Origin: a virus
Reading direction: 5' to 3' (one strand)
IMG/VR virus record: IMGVR_UViG_3300035698_000775
Location: 1-21,822 of that record
DNA length: 21,822 nt
The notes below the pieces were generated by a model. That model was not told where the DNA came from. It was given only the letters and a program-made list of their open reading frames with translations, and searched no databases. This document shows, piece by piece, positions 12,729 to 21,680 of the stretch. Made by a program: the position numbers and the translations under genes. Each line of letters opens with the position of its first letter. Positions within the stretch are counted from its first letter, which is position 1.

Positions 12729-13159
12729 GGCCTGCAAATTCAGACACCGACTGGAATACTAAGATGCTGGCGTATCTTGCGATTGAACACAATACAGATG
12801 GAACTCACAAGGACGCTGTTAAAAGTCCATTCAGTGCATTAACATTAAATGACTCTGAATCTAATGCGATGTTAAAGGCTCACGCTTATTTGGCTGCGAC
12901 AGATGGGTTTATTCACGTTAATACTGTTAGCACAGACGGTAAGGTATTGCGGGGATATATTGGAGCAACAACTGACCCAGCGGGTGCGGGTTCTTTGGTG
13001 CAAGTTCACGTTAACGAGGGTTCTGGCCTTAAATACGAATCTATCAGTTTTTCTGTAGCTAAAGATGAATATTTTGAGATTACATACGATGGAACTCAAG
13101 CACCAAGTATTTTCTGGCGTTCAGTTGGAACGTTATCATCGCCAGTAGACCAAGACTAA
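12719..13159 (+). CDS. Beta-rich structural-type protein inserted between tubular B parts
   Basis: This 146-aa protein has AAAGGAG (12705-12711) 7 bases before its ATG. The N-terminus, MATWPANSDTDWNTKMLAYL then AIEHNTDGTHKD (about 1-32), resembles the short helix that begins many phage tail or head fibre proteins (D-W-N ... H-N-x-D-G-T-H-K). Residues 55-146 are strand-rich and look like a compact jelly-roll: GFIHVNTVSTDGKVLRGYIG, SLVQVHVNEGSGLKYESISF, EYFEITYDGTQAPSIFWRSV. Such domains serve as receptor-binding or decoration units, but no specific family was recognised. It lies exactly between the two ORFs that together make a normal tubular B, in the same reading frame as both, and its start region copies that of the beta-helix gene. 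It may be a mobile appendage cassette. Function inferred only. Confidence 0.6.
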   Translation: MATWPANSDTDWNTKMLAYLAIEHNTDGTHKDAVKSPFSALTLNDSESNAMLKAHAYLAATDGFIHVNTVSTDGKVLRGYIGATTDPAGAGSLVQVHVNEGSGLKYESISFSVAKDEYFEITYDGTQAPSIFWRSVGTLSSPVDQD

Positions 13160-13171
13160 ACAGGAATCGAA

Positions 13172-13831
13172 ATGGCAGATTTAATTATATATCTACAAAA
13201 TCACGGATATTCTGAAAGTGATTCTATATATGTTTCGTGGCTTGATGCTAATTATTATGTCAGGGATATAGATGAGGATTCTTTTAAAATCTCATCAACA
13301 GATGACGACCTTAACTTTGTTACGTTCACAACAACTGTAACAACTGGCTACGTTAGAGAAGTTGACTTAGCTGGCGGAACAACTACCATTTCTAACCTTG
13401 ACCACTTAGAGGGCGAAACAGTAAAGGTTGTTTCCGGCGGTGAAATTGTTGCAACAGAAGAAGTTTCTGGCGGTGAAATAACTATAAGCTCTGATTTGTA
13501 TTCCTATCAAGTTGGCTTGCCCTATACAATGAAAATTAAGACTACAAGGCTTGAGTTAGCGCAATCACCAACTACTACACAGTCAAAGATTAAGAGGATT
13601 ACAGAAGTTGATATAAGATACTTGAAAAGTGTTGGTGGTAAGGCTGGGCAGGAATATGGTGGTACAGAATACTTGCAAAATTTGGATTGTGAGTTTAGCG
13701 ATAAATCAAAAGATGTTAATAGGCTCAATAGTGGAGGCTTTGACCCTGACGCATATCTTATCTGTAAATCGGAAGACCCTTATCCGTTTACGCTAATAGT
13801 ATTTATGGCAGAATTGGATGTAACACAATGA
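13172..13831 (+). CDS. Tail tubular protein B, detached C-terminal part
   Basis: This 219-aa ORF starts at ATG 13172 with AGGAA (13162-13166), 5 bases upstream. Residues 4-62 form an HGL-type beta domain like the one in the larger tubular B ORF (LIIYLQNHGYSESDSIYVSW, YVRDIDEDSFKIS). Residues 74-125 carry the tubular B C-terminal hallmark: SNLDHLEGETVKVVSGGEIV, VSGGEITIS and YQVGLPYTMKIKT. About 139-160 read KIKRITEVDIRYLKSVGGKA, and the C-terminus ends in FDPDAYLICKSEDPYPFTLI, again typical of the end of tubular B. It therefore looks like the detached C-terminal half of the nozzle, made as a separate protein. It overlaps the next gene by 4 bases (ATGA). The assignment rests on motif recall; a profile search would settle it. 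Confidence 0.72.
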   Translation: MADLIIYLQNHGYSESDSIYVSWLDANYYVRDIDEDSFKISSTDDDLNFVTFTTTVTTGYVREVDLAGGTTTISNLDHLEGETVKVVSGGEIVATEEVSGGEITISSDLYSYQVGLPYTMKIKTTRLELAQSPTTTQSKIKRITEVDIRYLKSVGGKAGQEYGGTEYLQNLDCEFSDKSKDVNRLNSGGFDPDAYLICKSEDPYPFTLIVFMAELDVTQ

Positions 13832-14256
13832 GAGTAGTAAAATTCAATATAGAACACGCTCTTGAAGTCCTAAGTAATTCAACTGAGGATATTGGAGAAA
13901 AATTAGGTGTAGATAAATTGGAATTACTTGCGAATTCAGGGCCGACACATACTTGGATGGATGATAACGATATTATTGGTTGCGGTGGAATAGTTTTAAT
14001 GCCAGACGAAACAGGCGAAGCGTGGTGTTTAGTTAATAATAACATCACATTCAAGAGAAAAAGACAGCTTATAACTGGAGCAAAGAAATTTTTAGGCGAT
14101 ATGATTAAGGAGTTTAAACTCAAATATCTATCTGCTTGCTGGTCAGATTCGTTTGACGAAAAGATAAACTGGCTGAAACATCTTGGCTTTACTAAAACTG
14201 ATGAAAAGCGAACATACGATGGACAATCTTGTGTTGTATATATTCGGAGACACTAA
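13828..14256 (+). CDS. T7 gp13-like protein with GNAT fold
   Basis: The ATG overlaps the previous stop (ATGA 13828-13831), so it is translationally coupled. The 142-aa protein has the arrangement of T7 gp13-type internal or assembly proteins, which resemble GNAT acetyltransferases: HTWMDDNDIIGCGGIVLMPD (about 41-60) and GEAWCLVNNN for the central strands, a helix-loop segment with RKRQLITGAKKFLGDMIKEF (about 77-96) in place of the acetyl-CoA loop, then KYLSACWSDSFDEKINWLKH and LGFTKTDEK as the terminal GF motif. The acetyl-CoA loop lacks the usual R/QxxGxG, so it is more probably structural than catalytic. It precedes the gp14-like gene, as in T7-like gene order. Confidence 0.68.
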   Translation: MRVVKFNIEHALEVLSNSTEDIGEKLGVDKLELLANSGPTHTWMDDNDIIGCGGIVLMPDETGEAWCLVNNNITFKRKRQLITGAKKFLGDMIKEFKLKYLSACWSDSFDEKINWLKHLGFTKTDEKRTYDGQSCVVYIRRH

Positions 14257-14835
14257 ATGATAATTGCGGCAATAGCCATATCAACAGCAATCTCGGCGGC
14301 AGCGCAAGCACAAGCGGCACAGGCGACAGAAGCTCAGGGCAAAGCCCAACAGCAGATGCACGAGTATAATGCTCGTATGCAAGAAGCAGAGGGTCGTAAC
14401 AGAGAACGTGCGGCGCAGATAGAAGAGGCTCGCATAGCTGACCAGCAAAAGGGTGTACTTGGTAAGCAAAAGACTCAGTTCGCAAAACAGGGATTTTCTA
14501 TTGAAGAGGGTGCAAGCATTGATGTAATGGCAGACACTTATGGTGAATTTGCTATTGATAGGTCATTAACTCTGCGTAAGGGCTTAATTGACGAAATGAC
14601 TCTTAAATCTGAGGCTAACATATCAAGATATAAAGGTAGGGTCGCTAATCAATATGGACAGAATATGAAAAGGGCTGGTTATTTGGGTATGGCGGGAACG
14701 ATAGTTGGCGGCGCGGCATCGGCTTATAGTGCATATTCGTCTGCGCCAGCTAAAGGCGTGAATGCTTCTAATTCAGGAATTAACAATTCAGGTTCGTTTA
14801 ATCAATCAGCGTTTCAACCTCGCCGTTTTGCATAG
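14257..14835 (+). CDS. Internal virion protein, T7 gp14-like
   Basis: This 192-aa protein begins right after the preceding stop, with GGAGA (14246-14250) 6 bases before the ATG. The N-terminal MIIAAIAISTAISAAAQAQA is a hydrophobic, Ala-rich segment that could insert in a membrane. It is followed by a long coiled-coil-like helix rich in Ala, Gln, Glu and Arg (about 20-70: QGKAQQQMHEYNARMQEAEG) and a second hydrophobic segment near the end (YLGMAGTIVGGAASAYSAYS, about 143-162), with a disordered Ser/Asn tail (NSGINNSGSFNQSAF). That two-segment, helix-rich pattern and position match gp14, which is ejected into the host outer membrane at infection. Confidence 0.75.
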   Translation: MIIAAIAISTAISAAAQAQAAQATEAQGKAQQQMHEYNARMQEAEGRNRERAAQIEEARIADQQKGVLGKQKTQFAKQGFSIEEGASIDVMADTYGEFAIDRSLTLRKGLIDEMTLKSEANISRYKGRVANQYGQNMKRAGYLGMAGTIVGGAASAYSAYSSAPAKGVNASNSGINNSGSFNQSAFQPRRFA

Positions 14836-14844
14836 GAAATACTA

Positions 14845-16551
14845 ATGCCAAAAGTACAAACATATAAAAGTCAAGCACCTATACCAACTGGCGTAGGTGC
14901 ATCTCTAATACAGAACCCTGCGGCACTGACTAACACTGGAGAGGGTGCAGTGCTAAACGCTACTGCTAATTTGGCCTCTGGAATAGGAAGTATTATAGTT
15001 GGATTGTCGCAAAAGGCACAGGCATTTGATGATGTTATCGCATCGTCTGACCTCGCAAGGACTTCTAAAAAGGCTGAATTGAATTATCAAGCTAAGATAG
15101 AGCAAGACCCTGACACAAATAATCACTATAAATATCTCGAAGAATACAAACAAGAGGTCGCAACTGCATCTACTGGCCTTAAATGGGGAACTAAACAAGC
15201 CCAACAGAAGGCCGGTGTAAACTCAGAAGCAAATATGGACATCTTTGCCAGCAGAGCAGAAATGGGGATTATTAAGCAAAAGAGTAAGGAAGCTCTTATA
15301 GTATCTGGGGCAAATCTTGAAGAAGCTATTCTCTCTGACGATGGTTCTAAACAAGGCGCGTTAGAGGCAAGTGTAGCGTTAGAGAATTACGAAAAAGCAT
15401 TAAAGATGTCGTATCCGCAGGAAGTTGCGGAAGTAGTGATGGAAGATACTTTAGAAAAGTTAGAGTTTAAAAAAATATCTAATGCAGTTTCCTTAGACCC
15501 AGAAATTGCTATTAAGTTGATAAACAAAGAGTTAGAATTAAGACGCAAGGGTAAAGGTTCAAAGGAATATGCTAACCTTGAAGATGTTCAGTTACAAAAA
15601 CTCAAATCTCACGCTAATTCAGTTATAGCAACAAATAATTCTATACAAAATAAGGCTTATAAGGAATCAGAGGGTGAGGTATACGATAGTTATGTTGATG
15701 GTTCTTTGACTATTGGTAAACTTGATAGCGTAAGAGAATCTAATACTATTGACGATTCTACACATAAGGCATATACTAAATTATTAGAAAATAGAATACT
15801 GGAAAATACTGATGAAATACTTACAGATAAATGGATTAACGGTAATTTGACGTTAGATGATGTTAATGTTGCGTACAAATCTGGCAGATTAAATAGTAGT
15901 AATGTCTATTCGGCTTGGAAAAGTAGGGTATCTTCGGGTAGTGTTTTTAATGTTAGCCTGTACGATGAGGGGTTAGCGATGACAAGAGAGGTAAGAACTG
16001 ATAAAGGTAAATACGAATCAGTTAGAAAATGGCAATTAGAAAACGCTAACGAGCTTGGTAGTCAATATGCAGAACTCAGAAAAACTCTTGAGACTAATAT
16101 GAATGCCAAACCATCTGGAAAGACTGCATATATAACAAGGTCGCATAAAAACGTAACTGATTACTTCAAAGATAATGTAGACATGACGAGCCTTGACTCC
16201 ATAAGGGAACAAGAAGTTATACATTCTGCAATAGACGCAAGAGCAGAGGAATATACGCCAACTCAAATGGCGGATTATGTTCAGGCTTTGTTGTTGCCGC
16301 ATCAAGAAGCGGAAGTTATTGGAGCATTTAGTACTGGAAGGCTAACTGAAAGGTTGACTGGTTTGTTTGGTGTAAAGTCTGCTTATGAAAAATCTAAACC
16401 AGCAGTTATGGCGATACAAACAACTCCAATAAGTGAAGCAGAATTTAAGAATACATTTAGAGCATTAGAAAAATTATATGGCGAGGATGACGCACATGCT
16501 CAAGCATATTTTGATAAATACAAATGGTTATTCACCGCAGAGGCAGAATAA
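14845..16551 (+). CDS. Internal virion protein, T7 gp15-like
   Basis: This 568-aa protein has AGGAAA (14834-14839) overlapping the previous stop, 5 bases before the ATG. It is nearly all helical and charged, with an N-terminal flexible region (MPKVQTYKSQAPIPTGVGAS, then Ala/Gly segments to about 60), followed by long helices such as SKKAELNYQAKIEQDPDTNN and YLEEYKQEVATASTGLKWGT, and repeated K/E-rich blocks (LINKELELRRKGKGSKEY). Both length and position between gp14-like and gp16-like genes suit gp15, the middle part of the ejected core. No enzymatic motif is seen. It abuts the next gene with no gap (TAA then ATG). The call rests mostly on gene order and composition. Confidence 0.6.
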   Translation: MPKVQTYKSQAPIPTGVGASLIQNPAALTNTGEGAVLNATANLASGIGSIIVGLSQKAQAFDDVIASSDLARTSKKAELNYQAKIEQDPDTNNHYKYLEEYKQEVATASTGLKWGTKQAQQKAGVNSEANMDIFASRAEMGIIKQKSKEALIVSGANLEEAILSDDGSKQGALEASVALENYEKALKMSYPQEVAEVVMEDTLEKLEFKKISNAVSLDPEIAIKLINKELELRRKGKGSKEYANLEDVQLQKLKSHANSVIATNNSIQNKAYKESEGEVYDSYVDGSLTIGKLDSVRESNTIDDSTHKAYTKLLENRILENTDEILTDKWINGNLTLDDVNVAYKSGRLNSSNVYSAWKSRVSSGSVFNVSLYDEGLAMTREVRTDKGKYESVRKWQLENANELGSQYAELRKTLETNMNAKPSGKTAYITRSHKNVTDYFKDNVDMTSLDSIREQEVIHSAIDARAEEYTPTQMADYVQALLLPHQEAEVIGAFSTGRLTERLTGLFGVKSAYEKSKPAVMAIQTTPISEAEFKNTFRALEKLYGEDDAHAQAYFDKYKWLFTAEAE

Positions 16552-19500
16552 ATGGCACAACTGCAATTCCAAACTATGGCAGACTTGAGAGGGCAACCAC
16601 AAGAAGAAGCTCCGCTTGCGCCTAAGCTAAAATACGAATCTATGGAACAGGTTAGAGAACCAACATACGATTTCGGACTTATAGACAGGGACAAGAGAAT
16701 ACAGCAATTTGTAGGCGATTCCGGCGTAACTAACGAGAAGGTCAAGAGCAAATTAGTAAGCTCAGTGTACTTTGCGGAGAAGTTTGATATACCTTTTGAT
16801 AAGGCTTATGCTAATTACGATGGTATTGTTAGCCACGTTTACAAAAAGAAAATGAATCCAGAGGAAGTCTTAAAAGGAATCCAGCGTTCGCAAAAGACTA
16901 ATGCTGAACTCTTTGAGGAATACGATAACAGATATTACAAAGAAGCCAGAGAGCAAGGCAAGGGTAGAATCCAGTCAGGTGCTATATCCGGATGGGAAAA
17001 GATAAAAGACCGCTACAATCGTATGGGTGTTAATATGACTAAGGAATTAGTCGGGTTAACGGAAGCTCTTGGCGATATTACTTTCTCTGAATCACTGTCA
17101 AGTTGGTCAAAGGGTATGCGTGAAGCTACTGACTTATATGCTCAGGAGCATCCAGAGGAATTTGTAGACCCCGCTGGCAAAGGATTTTGGGACACCACTT
17201 GGAATTACGTATCTAATCCAGAATTTATTTTACTTGGTACAATGGAACAAGTACCCTTGATGGCATCGTCTGTCGGTTTAGGTATTGTTACAGGTGGTAC
17301 GGCTACTGCGGCTGGTGCAAGTGCAAAGGCCGCAAGTTGGGCTAAGAAGATAGGTGCTATACAGGGCTTTGCTACGCCTGCTTTTGGTAGGAACTACTCT
17401 AATCTAAGGTCGTTGGGCGTTAGCCCTATGGGCGCGTTGCCAGAGGCTTTCCTGTCTGCACAAGCAGAGGGTTTACTTGAAGAATGGACATTAGGCAAAA
17501 AGATACAGCTATTTAAGGGTGCTGGCAATGTAGCTAAAACTGGCATTGCAAATACTTCTGCTAAGATGCTTTTAGGTGCTGGCAAGACATACAGTCGAGG
17601 TGCTTTTGAGGAGGGTACTCAGCAGATTTCTAACAACTTCTTTGAGATGATGTTTAGAAATACTGACGTTGCGTTACTTGACGATGTGGGTTCGTCCGCT
17701 GCCGCAGGTGGATTACTTGAAATGACTATGGCAGGTGCTTTTTCTGCTGGTGGTAAGGTTGTTAATTACAAATCTAAGGCAGGAAAATTAGAATCCCTTG
17801 ATGCTATTGAGGAGATTATTAAGAATGCACCACTCAACTCAGAACAGCGAAACGAAGCTCTTAGTGAGGTTGACGCTTGGCGAAAGCAAGTCAGTGGTGA
17901 GGTTGAGATTCTTGGTGAGCAAGGTGTTACTGTTATTGGTAAAGACGACATTGAACTTACAGATTTAGAAGGTAATCCGCCGAAGCTAAATAACGATAGA
18001 ACTATAACGTTGTATCATAGAACATCAGAAAAGAATGCCCAGAAAATTAAAGAAACTGGGGAATTTGAATCAAAAGAGCAGGGTGAGGTGTTTTTTTCTA
18101 CCTCAGAAAAAGGACAAGCTAATGGATATGGAGATTCTATTGTGTCAATAAGTATTGACCCATTAAAAATTTCTTTAGACGATGCTTTTAGTGGCGGAGA
18201 AATTCACGTTTCTGTATCTAATAAAGATATATCTCTTAAGAATTTGTCCCAACCAATTCCGCAACAACAACCCATCCCAAAATCCCAAGCCGAAGAAATA
18301 GAGAACACTCCAATAGTAGGCGTAGAGGAATCTAAGGGCGGTTGGCAGGTCAAGGATTACTCAACTGGCGAGGTTATTGAAACTAAAGCTACTGAGCGTG
18401 AGGCAATGGAATCTGCTAATAATATGAACATACCACCAATAGCAACTATGGGTGGCACTTCAACAGAAACAATAGATTGGATTAGAGCCTCCGGCGAAAC
18501 AGTTAAGATTTCCAGAACTGAATTGACTAACGAAATGGAGAGGTTGGCGACTGACCTTGAAGCAAGGATAGAGAGCAATGAGTTAGCGACCGATGAAGAT
18601 GTTAAGCAAGCCGAACAAGACTGGCTTGATATTCAATCATCGAGGAAATCGTTAGGACTCAACAAAGAGACTAAACCTTTTAAGATAGTAAAGTCTAAAG
18701 ATAATAAAACAATAGAAATTCAAAGGGTTAAGTCGAGAATATGGGCGGCGATTAAAGGTGAGCAAAAGACGGTAACTGTCAAGCAAGCATTAGAGGCTGT
18801 AATGAAAGGCAAGACCACAGCGGCTAAAGCGGCTTATCGAGAAGCGGCCAAAGCAATAATCTCTATGCACAAGGATATAGTCAAATACGCAAAGGCTCAA
18901 CTCAAAGGATTGCCGATAGGTAGAGTAGAGATGACTCGTATTATGACAGCGGTTGCTAACGCTAAGTCTGAGACACAAAAGATAGATGCTATTTCACTGG
19001 TTAATGCTATTAAAGACAACAATGCAAAGGCTGGTGCGGTTAAATCTTTAAAGAAAAAGATAGCTTGGATTAACCGTAAAATGGGCAAACCTCGTTCTGA
19101 GAATGGTATAGCCCCAGACTACCTTGAGAAGATTCAAGAAATACTTAATAGTTTTACCACTAAAGAGACTTCTGCTATTAAAAAGAAAAGAATTAAGGGT
19201 TTTGCTAACTACCTTGAGACTATCAAGCGTGGCGAAGAAGCTACTTATGACGAGAAGTGGACTGAGTACAATCTGCCAGCAGAGCTAATAAGTCAAGTCG
19301 AGAAGATGGAACTCAAGTCTCTTGAGAAAATGACACTTGAAGAAATCAAAGGCATCAATGATATCATTGGCAAGCTCATACATCTCAACAGTACAAAGAA
19401 CCGCCTTATCAATGAGCGTACCGGCAGGCGTGTAGCGGAATCCTTAACGGAAGCCTTAGAAGAAGCTGAACAACTTGAACCCCGTTCTGACATAGAACAG

Positions 19501-21645
19501 AGGGGCGAGATTGATACACAAGATAGACCTGACCAGAACAGAGGCTTTTGGCCTGACCTAAAGCAAGGACTCAAAAGGGTTTGGGACGTAGTTGGTGGCG
19601 TAGAGAATCATAATATAGAAACCCTTGCCGAAACATTGTCGAGTAGTAAAAAGGGTTCTATCTTTGAAATACTTGCAACTAATATATCTAAGGGCCGACA
19701 AATACAGTCCGAATACCTTAACAAATCATCTGATATAATCAATAAGTACACTGAAAATATGTCGATAGAGGAATTCCAAGAGCTATCCCCTGCATTCTTT
19801 CAGTGGATTAAGAATCCTGAAATGAGAAAGTCTTTGCAAAAGCAGGGCTTGAACCTATCCGTAACGCCGAGGTCTTATGCCTTTTCAGTAGGCAATCAGA
19901 AAGTCAACTTCACAATGTCAGAGATGATGAGCGTCTATATGGCAACTGAAAATCTTGACACTGTAAACGAGATGTTAAGGGCTGGCGTTGCAGACTCATA
20001 CAAAAAATTAGGCGGTATAACATTTAAAGACATCAAGCGAATCAGGACTAAAGTAGAACAAAATGCTACTGCTATGAAGTTAATAGAAATGGGCAAAGAG
20101 CTTAAAGACTATGATGCAAAGAGAATAAACGAGACATCTCGACAATTAGACGGTATAGATATTGCTGATATAGTGAATTACTGGCACAGAGAACGCCGAG
20201 GTGGGGGAGTTAGGGGACATCAAGAATTTAGGAACTCGTTATTAGAAGCTATGGGCTGGCTCAAAAAACGAGAGGGTAGCGGGAATCCAGTAGTAATAAG
20301 GGACTTCTTTAGCGTACTTATTAGCGACCAAGCACAAATATCAGAATACGTTGGTATGGCACAACCTTATCGAATGGTTAAGAATCTCTTAAATTACAAA
20401 GCGTTTAGGACTACTGTTGAAACAAAAGGGTATGGTAAGGAACTAAAGAACATCGACTCACTAATTGAACGAACAGAACAAAGACCCACAAACTCCGGTA
20501 TTATGGACGCGATAATATCCAAGATGACTAAAGGACTTATTAGGTCTGTTTTAGTTAATCCGGGCATTATGGCAGGTCAGGTGTCGTCAATCATTCCTAT
20601 TATTCAAAACGAAATAAGCGGCAAATATGCCTCTGCTATTGACCTTAGATTGCAAGATGATTATGTAAGCCGCATTAAGCAGTACTGGTACGCTGGCAGA
20701 CGTAGATTAGAGGGCGGGGTATCGAGCATAGCCCTAAAAGAGTTAGGCGACTCAGACGCAGCCCTACGGACTTTCAAAGGCAAACACGACTACCTTAACT
20801 TCTTGATGCAGGGTATTCACAATATGGACTCAAGAGCTATTGTTAGTATCGCAAAAGCTGTTGAGGCTGAAATGGCTGACGGTAGTATGGACGGTATATC
20901 AAGAGAATACTGGCAATGGTACGATGTTGACCCATCACTACTCGAAAAGAATAGCCCTGAGTATTGGGACGCATTCAATGACAGGGCAGATTATATTGTT
21001 AGACGTACGCAACCTATGTTTCACGGTGAACATAAATCAATGCTGACAAGCGACCCATCTACGCTGGCAAGGTCTTTTGCTATGTTTAGGTCTTATGTTG
21101 ACCAGCCGATAAGAATGGTACACCGGAACGTAACTGCTTATAATAACGGTACTATAACCGGTAAAGAGCTGGCAACTCGTTCTGCGACTATATGGGCTGG
21201 CCTTGCAACTTATGAAGTAATAAGGGCGTTAATTAGCAAGGGAATGTTCGGTGGGGATGATGATGAGATTGATTTAATGCTGAACATAATAACCGCACCA
21301 ACAAAGGTTATGGCATTTATTGGATTCCCTGCACAGAAAACATTAAGAGAATTGATAGACAATAAGCTGACTGGCGACCCTATACAGCTTAGATATGCTG
21401 ACCTATCACCAATGCCTATTCAGTTTGCTAACGATATTGTAAGAAATACGAGCGATTTAACAAGAGCGTTAGGGTATTCCGGCTCTAAAGAAAGATTCAA
21501 GTCTGGCAAAAATCGAGGTAAGTTAAAGTCTAAAGTTTACTTTGATAAGGCAATATATGGTATTACCAAAAACGCACTAAGGTACAATGGAATACCTGCC
21601 GTACAGATAGATAGAATACTCAAGAACATTAACGAACAGGACTAA
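16552..21645 (+). CDS. Giant internal/ejection protein, gp16-like polyvalent, with ART-like domain
   Basis: This 1697-aa protein has AGAGG (16539-16543) before its ATG and is probably the large ejection-channel component, as for T7 gp16 (1318 aa). Parts seen: a helical N-terminus (1-220) with no lytic transglycosylase motif recognised; a hydrophobic, Gly/Ala-rich segment at about 225-260 (FILLGTMEQVPLMASSVGLG); a helical region including EEGTQQISNNFFEMMF; an ART-like segment at about 482-565 with LYHRTS (H489), FFSTSEKGQA (514-523), GYGDS (525-529) and GGEIHVSV (E550); a Pro/Gln linker (565-580); a small GWQVKDYSTGEVIETKATE domain (about 597-630); long basic helices (744-880) of the type seen in large polyvalent proteins; and a conserved C-terminal helical region with hydrophobic stretches at about 1544-1610 around GGDDDE. 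The catalytic status of the ART-like part is unknown. Confidence 0.75.
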   Translation: MAQLQFQTMADLRGQPQEEAPLAPKLKYESMEQVREPTYDFGLIDRDKRIQQFVGDSGVTNEKVKSKLVSSVYFAEKFDIPFDKAYANYDGIVSHVYKKKMNPEEVLKGIQRSQKTNAELFEEYDNRYYKEAREQGKGRIQSGAISGWEKIKDRYNRMGVNMTKELVGLTEALGDITFSESLSSWSKGMREATDLYAQEHPEEFVDPAGKGFWDTTWNYVSNPEFILLGTMEQVPLMASSVGLGIVTGGTATAAGASAKAASWAKKIGAIQGFATPAFGRNYSNLRSLGVSPMGALPEAFLSAQAEGLLEEWTLGKKIQLFKGAGNVAKTGIANTSAKMLLGAGKTYSRGAFEEGTQQISNNFFEMMFRNTDVALLDDVGSSAAAGGLLEMTMAGAFSAGGKVVNYKSKAGKLESLDAIEEIIKNAPLNSEQRNEALSEVDAWRKQVSGEVEILGEQGVTVIGKDDIELTDLEGNPPKLNNDRTITLYHRTSEKNAQKIKETGEFESKEQGEVFFSTSEKGQANGYGDSIVSISIDPLKISLDDAFSGGEIHVSVSNKDISLKNLSQPIPQQQPIPKSQAEEIENTPIVGVEESKGGWQVKDYSTGEVIETKATEREAMESANNMNIPPIATMGGTSTETIDWIRASGETVKISRTELTNEMERLATDLEARIESNELATDEDVKQAEQDWLDIQSSRKSLGLNKETKPFKIVKSKDNKTIEIQRVKSRIWAAIKGEQKTVTVKQALEAVMKGKTTAAKAAYREAAKAIISMHKDIVKYAKAQLKGLPIGRVEMTRIMTAVANAKSETQKIDAISLVNAIKDNNAKAGAVKSLKKKIAWINRKMGKPRSENGIAPDYLEKIQEILNSFTTKETSAIKKKRIKGFANYLETIKRGEEATYDEKWTEYNLPAELISQVEKMELKSLEKMTLEEIKGINDIIGKLIHLNSTKNRLINERTGRRVAESLTEALEEAEQLEPRSDIEQRGEIDTQDRPDQNRGFWPDLKQGLKRVWDVVGGVENHNIETLAETLSSSKKGSIFEILATNISKGRQIQSEYLNKSSDIINKYTENMSIEEFQELSPAFFQWIKNPEMRKSLQKQGLNLSVTPRSYAFSVGNQKVNFTMSEMMSVYMATENLDTVNEMLRAGVADSYKKLGGITFKDIKRIRTKVEQNATAMKLIEMGKELKDYDAKRINETSRQLDGIDIADIVNYWHRERRGGGVRGHQEFRNSLLEAMGWLKKREGSGNPVVIRDFFSVLISDQAQISEYVGMAQPYRMVKNLLNYKAFRTTVETKGYGKELKNIDSLIERTEQRPTNSGIMDAIISKMTKGLIRSVLVNPGIMAGQVSSIIPIIQNEISGKYASAIDLRLQDDYVSRIKQYWYAGRRRLEGGVSSIALKELGDSDAALRTFKGKHDYLNFLMQGIHNMDSRAIVSIAKAVEAEMADGSMDGISREYWQWYDVDPSLLEKNSPEYWDAFNDRADYIVRRTQPMFHGEHKSMLTSDPSTLARSFAMFRSYVDQPIRMVHRNVTAYNNGTITGKELATRSATIWAGLATYEVIRALISKGMFGGDDDEIDLMLNIITAPTKVMAFIGFPAQKTLRELIDNKLTGDPIQLRYADLSPMPIQFANDIVRNTSDLTRALGYSGSKERFKSGKNRGKLKSKVYFDKAIYGITKNALRYNGIPAVQIDRILKNINEQD

Positions 21646-21680
21646 AACACAGCTAACTAACTAAGTTTAAGGAAACAGCG

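Noticed and set aside
12660-12842. 60-aa + strand ORF across the tubular B stop
   Set aside because: It is out of frame with two supported genes, has no ribosome binding site and no protein-like features.
12719-13159. Diversity-generating retroelement variable protein, as in BPP-1
   Set aside because: No template repeat, reverse transcriptase or C-type lectin VR motif is visible in the window.
10346-13831. Stop-codon read-through joining the three same-frame tail ORFs into one protein
   Set aside because: Both internal stops are TAA, each followed by a ribosome binding site and ATG, and TAA is the common stop in the window, so separate translation is simpler.
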